A DNA stretch of 64,000 bases, taken from positions 1,426,001 through 1,490,000 of the forward strand of contig OZ271856.1 of assembly GCA_965601975.1 (NCBI GenBank). The letters run 5' to 3'. The position numbers and the translations under genes were made by a program. The stretch comes from JANQIO01 sp965601975 (GTDB lineage: Bacteria; Pseudomonadota; Gammaproteobacteria; Pseudomonadales; Halieaceae). Under the pieces are notes generated by a model that saw only the letters and a program-made list of their open reading frames with translations, did not search any database and was not told the origin of the DNA. Numbering within the stretch: position 1 is the stretch's first letter; each line of letters opens with the position of its first letter. Positions 61,004-64,000 of the stretch are shown here, piece after piece.

Positions 61004-63184
61004 TTAGAACGCCACGCTCACGCTGCCGCCCCAGACGCGCGGCTCGTTATCAAACGCGGTGTTGTTGTTGAAGTCGATACCACCCTGGATGTTCTCCTCG
61101 TCGGTGATATTCCGGACAAATGCCGCCACTTCCCAGTCGTAGCCGTTGTAGGACGACCGGTAGCCGGCGCGGGCGCCGCCCTCGTACTGGTCTTCCGTCT
61201 CGTACTCCTGTGACTCGTACAGGAAGATGTTGGTATCGCCCTGGAAAGCCCAGTCCGTGAAGGCAAAGACCTCACCGTTGCCCACCGGGTAGCGGAAGCT
61301 CGCGGTGAAGCTCAGGGTGCTGTCCGGCGCGTTCGGGAAGGGATTGCCGTCCACGGCGGCAAACAGGGTGCCGTCGATATCCACCAGCGGATCGGTGACC
61401 GTGCACTGGCCGGAGCCGCAGGGGGCCACGAACAGGTTGTCGTCGTTGATCTCGGTGTCCACGTAGGCGTAGCCGAAGGTGAAGTCCCAGTACTCGTTGG
61501 GGGACACTTCCAGGTCCACTTCGAAGCCCACGCCTTCGCCCTCGTCGGCGTTCACCAGCTGGATGCTGTTGGTGGCGCCACCCACGGCGGAGAACTGCAT
61601 GTCATCCACTTCGTAGTAGAACACAGCCGCGTTCACACGGGCGCGCTTGTCCCAGAAGTTGGCCTTGAAGCCCGCTTCCCAGGACACGCTGGTCTCGGAA
61701 TCGGCCACCGAAGGCGGGCCGAAGAACGCGATGTCACGACCCTGGATGGTCGGGCCGCGGAAACCGCGCGCGACCTTGCCCCACACGGTCATGTCCTCGC
61801 TGAAGCGGTAGGCCAGGCTCAGGTTGCCGGACCACTCCTGGTCGTCGATGTCGACCGCAATCGGTTCGAAAACAGTCGCGCCCAGCGGGGCGGTCAGTTC
61901 CTTGTCATCGTCCGTGTAGCGTCCGCCGACAGTCAGCAGCCACTGCTCGGTCAGGTCGTACTCGATCTGGCCGAACACTGCCCAGTTCTCGTTCTCGTGA
62001 GAGACGGTGGTCGGATCGACAAAACCGGGGGCCGTCGTCACGTCCAGGTCGCCGTCGAAGTAGAAGGCGCCCACCTGCCAGAACAGACGGTCAGCTTCGT
62101 TGCTGGTCAGGCGGAATTCCTGGGTGAACTGCTCCACGTCCGCGTCGTCCTGGGTGTCGGAGGGGAAGGGGATGAAGCCCGGGCCCGTCACCAGGTTGCC
62201 GCCGTCGATATCGCCGCGGCTGAAGCCGTCCGCATCCTCATAGGCGGTGATAGACGTCAGGGTGAACGCGCCGAAGTCGTAGTTGAACTTCAGGTTCACG
62301 CCGGTGTTGTCGTATTCCTGCGGGTTGCCGTCGCCGCCGTCAAAGAACACGGTTTCGCGGTCGTAGTTCTGGTTGAAATCGTTGTCGCCGGTGGTCAGCA
62401 CGTTGGCGCGGAAGATCGCGGAGGTGCCTTCCAGGTCCCGGTAGTGGGCGCCCAGCAGGAAGTCCAGCTTATCGGTGGCTTGCCAGGCCAGGAAGCCCTT
62501 GATGGCGTTTTCCTCGATCTCGCCGATGGCGTCGCTCTCACCGGTAAAATCGTTGTCGATCCAGTCGTCGCGGTTCATGGTCATGACCGCGAGTCGGCCC
62601 TGCACGTTGTCGCCGAGCGCGCCGCCGAGCGCCGCTTCGAAGTTGACCGTACCCAGGTCGCCCACATCCAGCTTGGCGCGGCCGGTGACTTCCTCGGTGG
62701 GCTTGAAGGAATCGAACTTGACGATGCCCGCCGTGGTGTTGCGGCCGAACAGGGAGCCCTGGGGTCCGCGCAGCACTTCCACCCGGTCGATATCGAACAG
62801 CGGGAAGCTCTTCAGGACCACGTTCTCCTTGATGACTTCGTCCATCATGACGTTCACAGGCTGCGAGGCCGCCAGGTCGAAGTCGATGTTGCCGAGGCCG
62901 CGGATGTAGAAGCGCGGCGCCACCCGGCCGTTGGATGATTCAACGTACAGGCCCGGCACGCGGGTGGACAGGGCGCGGATATCGGCGCCGCCCTCGAACA
63001 GGGCAGTAAAGCGCTCACCGGACATGGTGGCGATGGAAATCGGTACGTCGATGACGTTCTGTTCGCGCTTCTGCGCGGTGACAATCACTTCTTCAAGCTG
63101 TGCCTGGGCGAGGTTGGTGCCGCCAGACAGGGTTGCTGCAACCGCGCAAGCCATGATCGTTTTGGGCGAGAAATGGGATCTCAT
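61004..63184 (-). CDS. TonB-dependent outer-membrane receptor, nucleoside locus
   Basis: A 726-residue receptor: signal peptide (about 1-28), TonB box EEVIVTAQKR (31-40), plug with RVEVLRGPQGSLFGRNTTAG, and a beta-barrel ending in Phe. It is related to, but clearly distinct from, the receptor at the left end. Downstream transport and ribose genes suggest that the substrate is a nucleoside or nucleoside-like molecule; that is context inference. GGAGGAAC precedes the ATG. The 198-base gap to the right holds no recognised element. Confidence 0.92.
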   Translation of the reverse strand: MRSHFSPKTIMACAVAATLSGGTNLAQAQLEEVIVTAQKREQNVIDVPISIATMSGERFTALFEGGADIRALSTRVPGLYVESSNGRVAPRFYIRGLGNIDFDLAASQPVNVMMDEVIKENVVLKSFPLFDIDRVEVLRGPQGSLFGRNTTAGIVKFDSFKPTEEVTGRAKLDVGDLGTVNFEAALGGALGDNVQGRLAVMTMNRDDWIDNDFTGESDAIGEIEENAIKGFLAWQATDKLDFLLGAHYRDLEGTSAIFRANVLTTGDNDFNQNYDRETVFFDGGDGNPQEYDNTGVNLKFNYDFGAFTLTSITAYEDADGFSRGDIDGGNLVTGPGFIPFPSDTQDDADVEQFTQEFRLTSNEADRLFWQVGAFYFDGDLDVTTAPGFVDPTTVSHENENWAVFGQIEYDLTEQWLLTVGGRYTDDDKELTAPLGATVFEPIAVDIDDQEWSGNLSLAYRFSEDMTVWGKVARGFRGPTIQGRDIAFFGPPSVADSETSVSWEAGFKANFWDKRARVNAAVFYYEVDDMQFSAVGGATNSIQLVNADEGEGVGFEVDLEVSPNEYWDFTFGYAYVDTEINDDNLFVAPCGSGQCTVTDPLVDIDGTLFAAVDGNPFPNAPDSTLSFTASFRYPVGNGEVFAFTDWAFQGDTNIFLYESQEYETEDQYEGGARAGYRSSYNGYDWEVAAFVRNITDEENIQGGIDFNNNTAFDNEPRVWGGSVSVAF

Positions 63185-63382
63185 TGAGTGTTCCTCCGGA
63201 TGGGGTTTCCCCTGGTTTTTTCCGTGTTTGTTGGTTGTTTTGTGCGTGGCGGGATGCGGTTGTTGTTAGAGTGTTGACTGCCATCTACACTGTGCCGCTA
63301 ATTAGGCCAGATCACCCGGTTTTCCTGCAATAGCCGCAGGTATAAAACCGCAATTTTTGCCACAATCACCTCCGGTTTGACG

Positions 63383-64000
63383 ATGTTGAAACAATATCTG
63401 CACATTTTCCTGCTATTGGTCCTGCTGAGTGAGAGCGCCGCGGCAGCGCCGGAAGCCGCCGACCTCGTGATCCGGGGCGACTACGTGCTGACCATGGACG
63501 GCACGCCGTCCGTATTCGAGGACGGCGCCGTGGTGGTGCGGGCCGACAAGATCGTGGACGTGGGGCCCTGGCAGCAGATCAAGGCGCGCTACAAGGCGAC
63601 AGAGGTCCTTCCCGGCGCGGGCCGCATCGTCATGCCCGGCCTGGTCAATGGCCACACCCACACTTCCATGACGCTATTCCGGGGCATGGTCGACGATCTC
63701 GACCTGATGACCTGGCTCAACCAATACGTATTCCCGATGGAGGGCCGCTTCGTCACCCCGGAATTTGTCCGCATCGGCACCGAGCTGGCCTGCTGGGAGA
63801 TGATCCAGGGCGGCACGACCAGCTTCGTCGATATGTATTTCTATCCCGAGGTCATCGCCGACGTGGTGGACCGCTGCGGCCTGCGGGCCATCGTCGCCGC
63901 GCCCCATATCGATTTTCCCAGCCCGGGTTTCAAGGGCTGGGACGACAGCTTCGCGGCCGCCATCAAGTTTGTTCAAGACTGGCAGGGCCGCCACCCGCGC
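63383..64000 (+). CDS. Secreted amidohydrolase (deaminase-like), N-terminal part
   Basis: The gene opens at the ATG at 63383 and runs off the right edge, 206 residues visible. A signal peptide (about 1-22) precedes an amidohydrolase-fold start: VLPGAGRIVMPGLVNGHTHTSM with the metal-binding HTH (H91, H93), then LMTWLNQYVFPMEGRFV and GGTTSFVDMYF. This matches the MTA/SAH/guanine deaminase and TRZ/ATZ branch. A signal peptide is unusual for that branch and would place deamination in the periplasm, next to the NUP lipoprotein. Confidence 0.85.
   Translation, partial: MLKQYLHIFLLLVLLSESAAAAPEAADLVIRGDYVLTMDGTPSVFEDGAVVVRADKIVDVGPWQQIKARYKATEVLPGAGRIVMPGLVNGHTHTSMTLFRGMVDDLDLMTWLNQYVFPMEGRFVTPEFVRIGTELACWEMIQGGTTSFVDMYFYPEVIADVVDRCGLRAIVAAPHIDFPSPGFKGWDDSFAAAIKFVQDWQGRHPR

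Overview
The window reads as chromosomal DNA of a high-GC, Gram-negative, TonB-receptor-rich heterotroph. Two large TonB-dependent receptors, lipoproteins with lipoboxes, a Tat-type molybdoenzyme, a secreted sulfatase, an ExbD and steroid/fatty-acid-type beta-oxidation genes together suggest a marine gammaproteobacterium (Halieaceae/Cellvibrionales-like). That placement is inference: no rRNA or other phylogenetic marker is present. I saw no tRNA, rRNA, CRISPR array, transposase gene or phage gene.

Layout. (1) 1-7.7 kb: an uncharacterised catabolic locus. A TonB receptor and a sodium:solute symporter point left; a cupin, a HisD-family zinc dehydrogenase and three NTF2/SnoaL-like proteins point right. 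A palindromic operator candidate lies in the shared intergenic region. (2) 7.7-20.9 kb: serine hydrolase, AldB/ExaC-type aldehyde dehydrogenase, cytochrome c, APH/AAA fusion, XRE regulator, DUF72, TPR lipoprotein, HD-domain protein, SirB-like protein, and a FadA5-like thiolase with an SDR and a GST. (3) 21-38.5 kb: a two-subunit molybdenum hydroxylase, stress proteins, sulfatase, DUF1329, a helical solenoid, RhlE helicase, metallophosphoesterase, an HxlR-controlled SDR/isomerase pair with clear operators, M48 lipoprotein peptidase, and a lone ExbD. (4) 38.7-57.8 kb: two giant paralogous surface proteins (3025 and 2227 residues) followed by a GGDEF-GGDEF-EAL protein. Each giant has an N-terminal LEPR-XLL motif, a DUF4347 domain, LamG domains, long arrays of about 90-residue Ig-like modules, Pro-rich and Pro-Glu stalks, and a conserved C-terminal membrane module. 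(5) 57.9-64 kb: a probable nucleoside-scavenging locus with a TonB receptor, UPS/GRP-type permease, lipoprotein of the purine nucleoside permease (NUP) family, ribokinase and a secreted amidohydrolase cut by the window edge.

Two regions best fit the idea of an undescribed system. One is the giant-protein/c-di-GMP cassette, where only the N-terminal and C-terminal ends and the last two modules are conserved between paralogs, which suggests a sorting or anchoring pathway. The other is the nucleoside locus, which would cut nucleosides in the periplasm and phosphorylate free ribose inside. A recurring minor feature is short tandem duplications that begin at or span stop codons.
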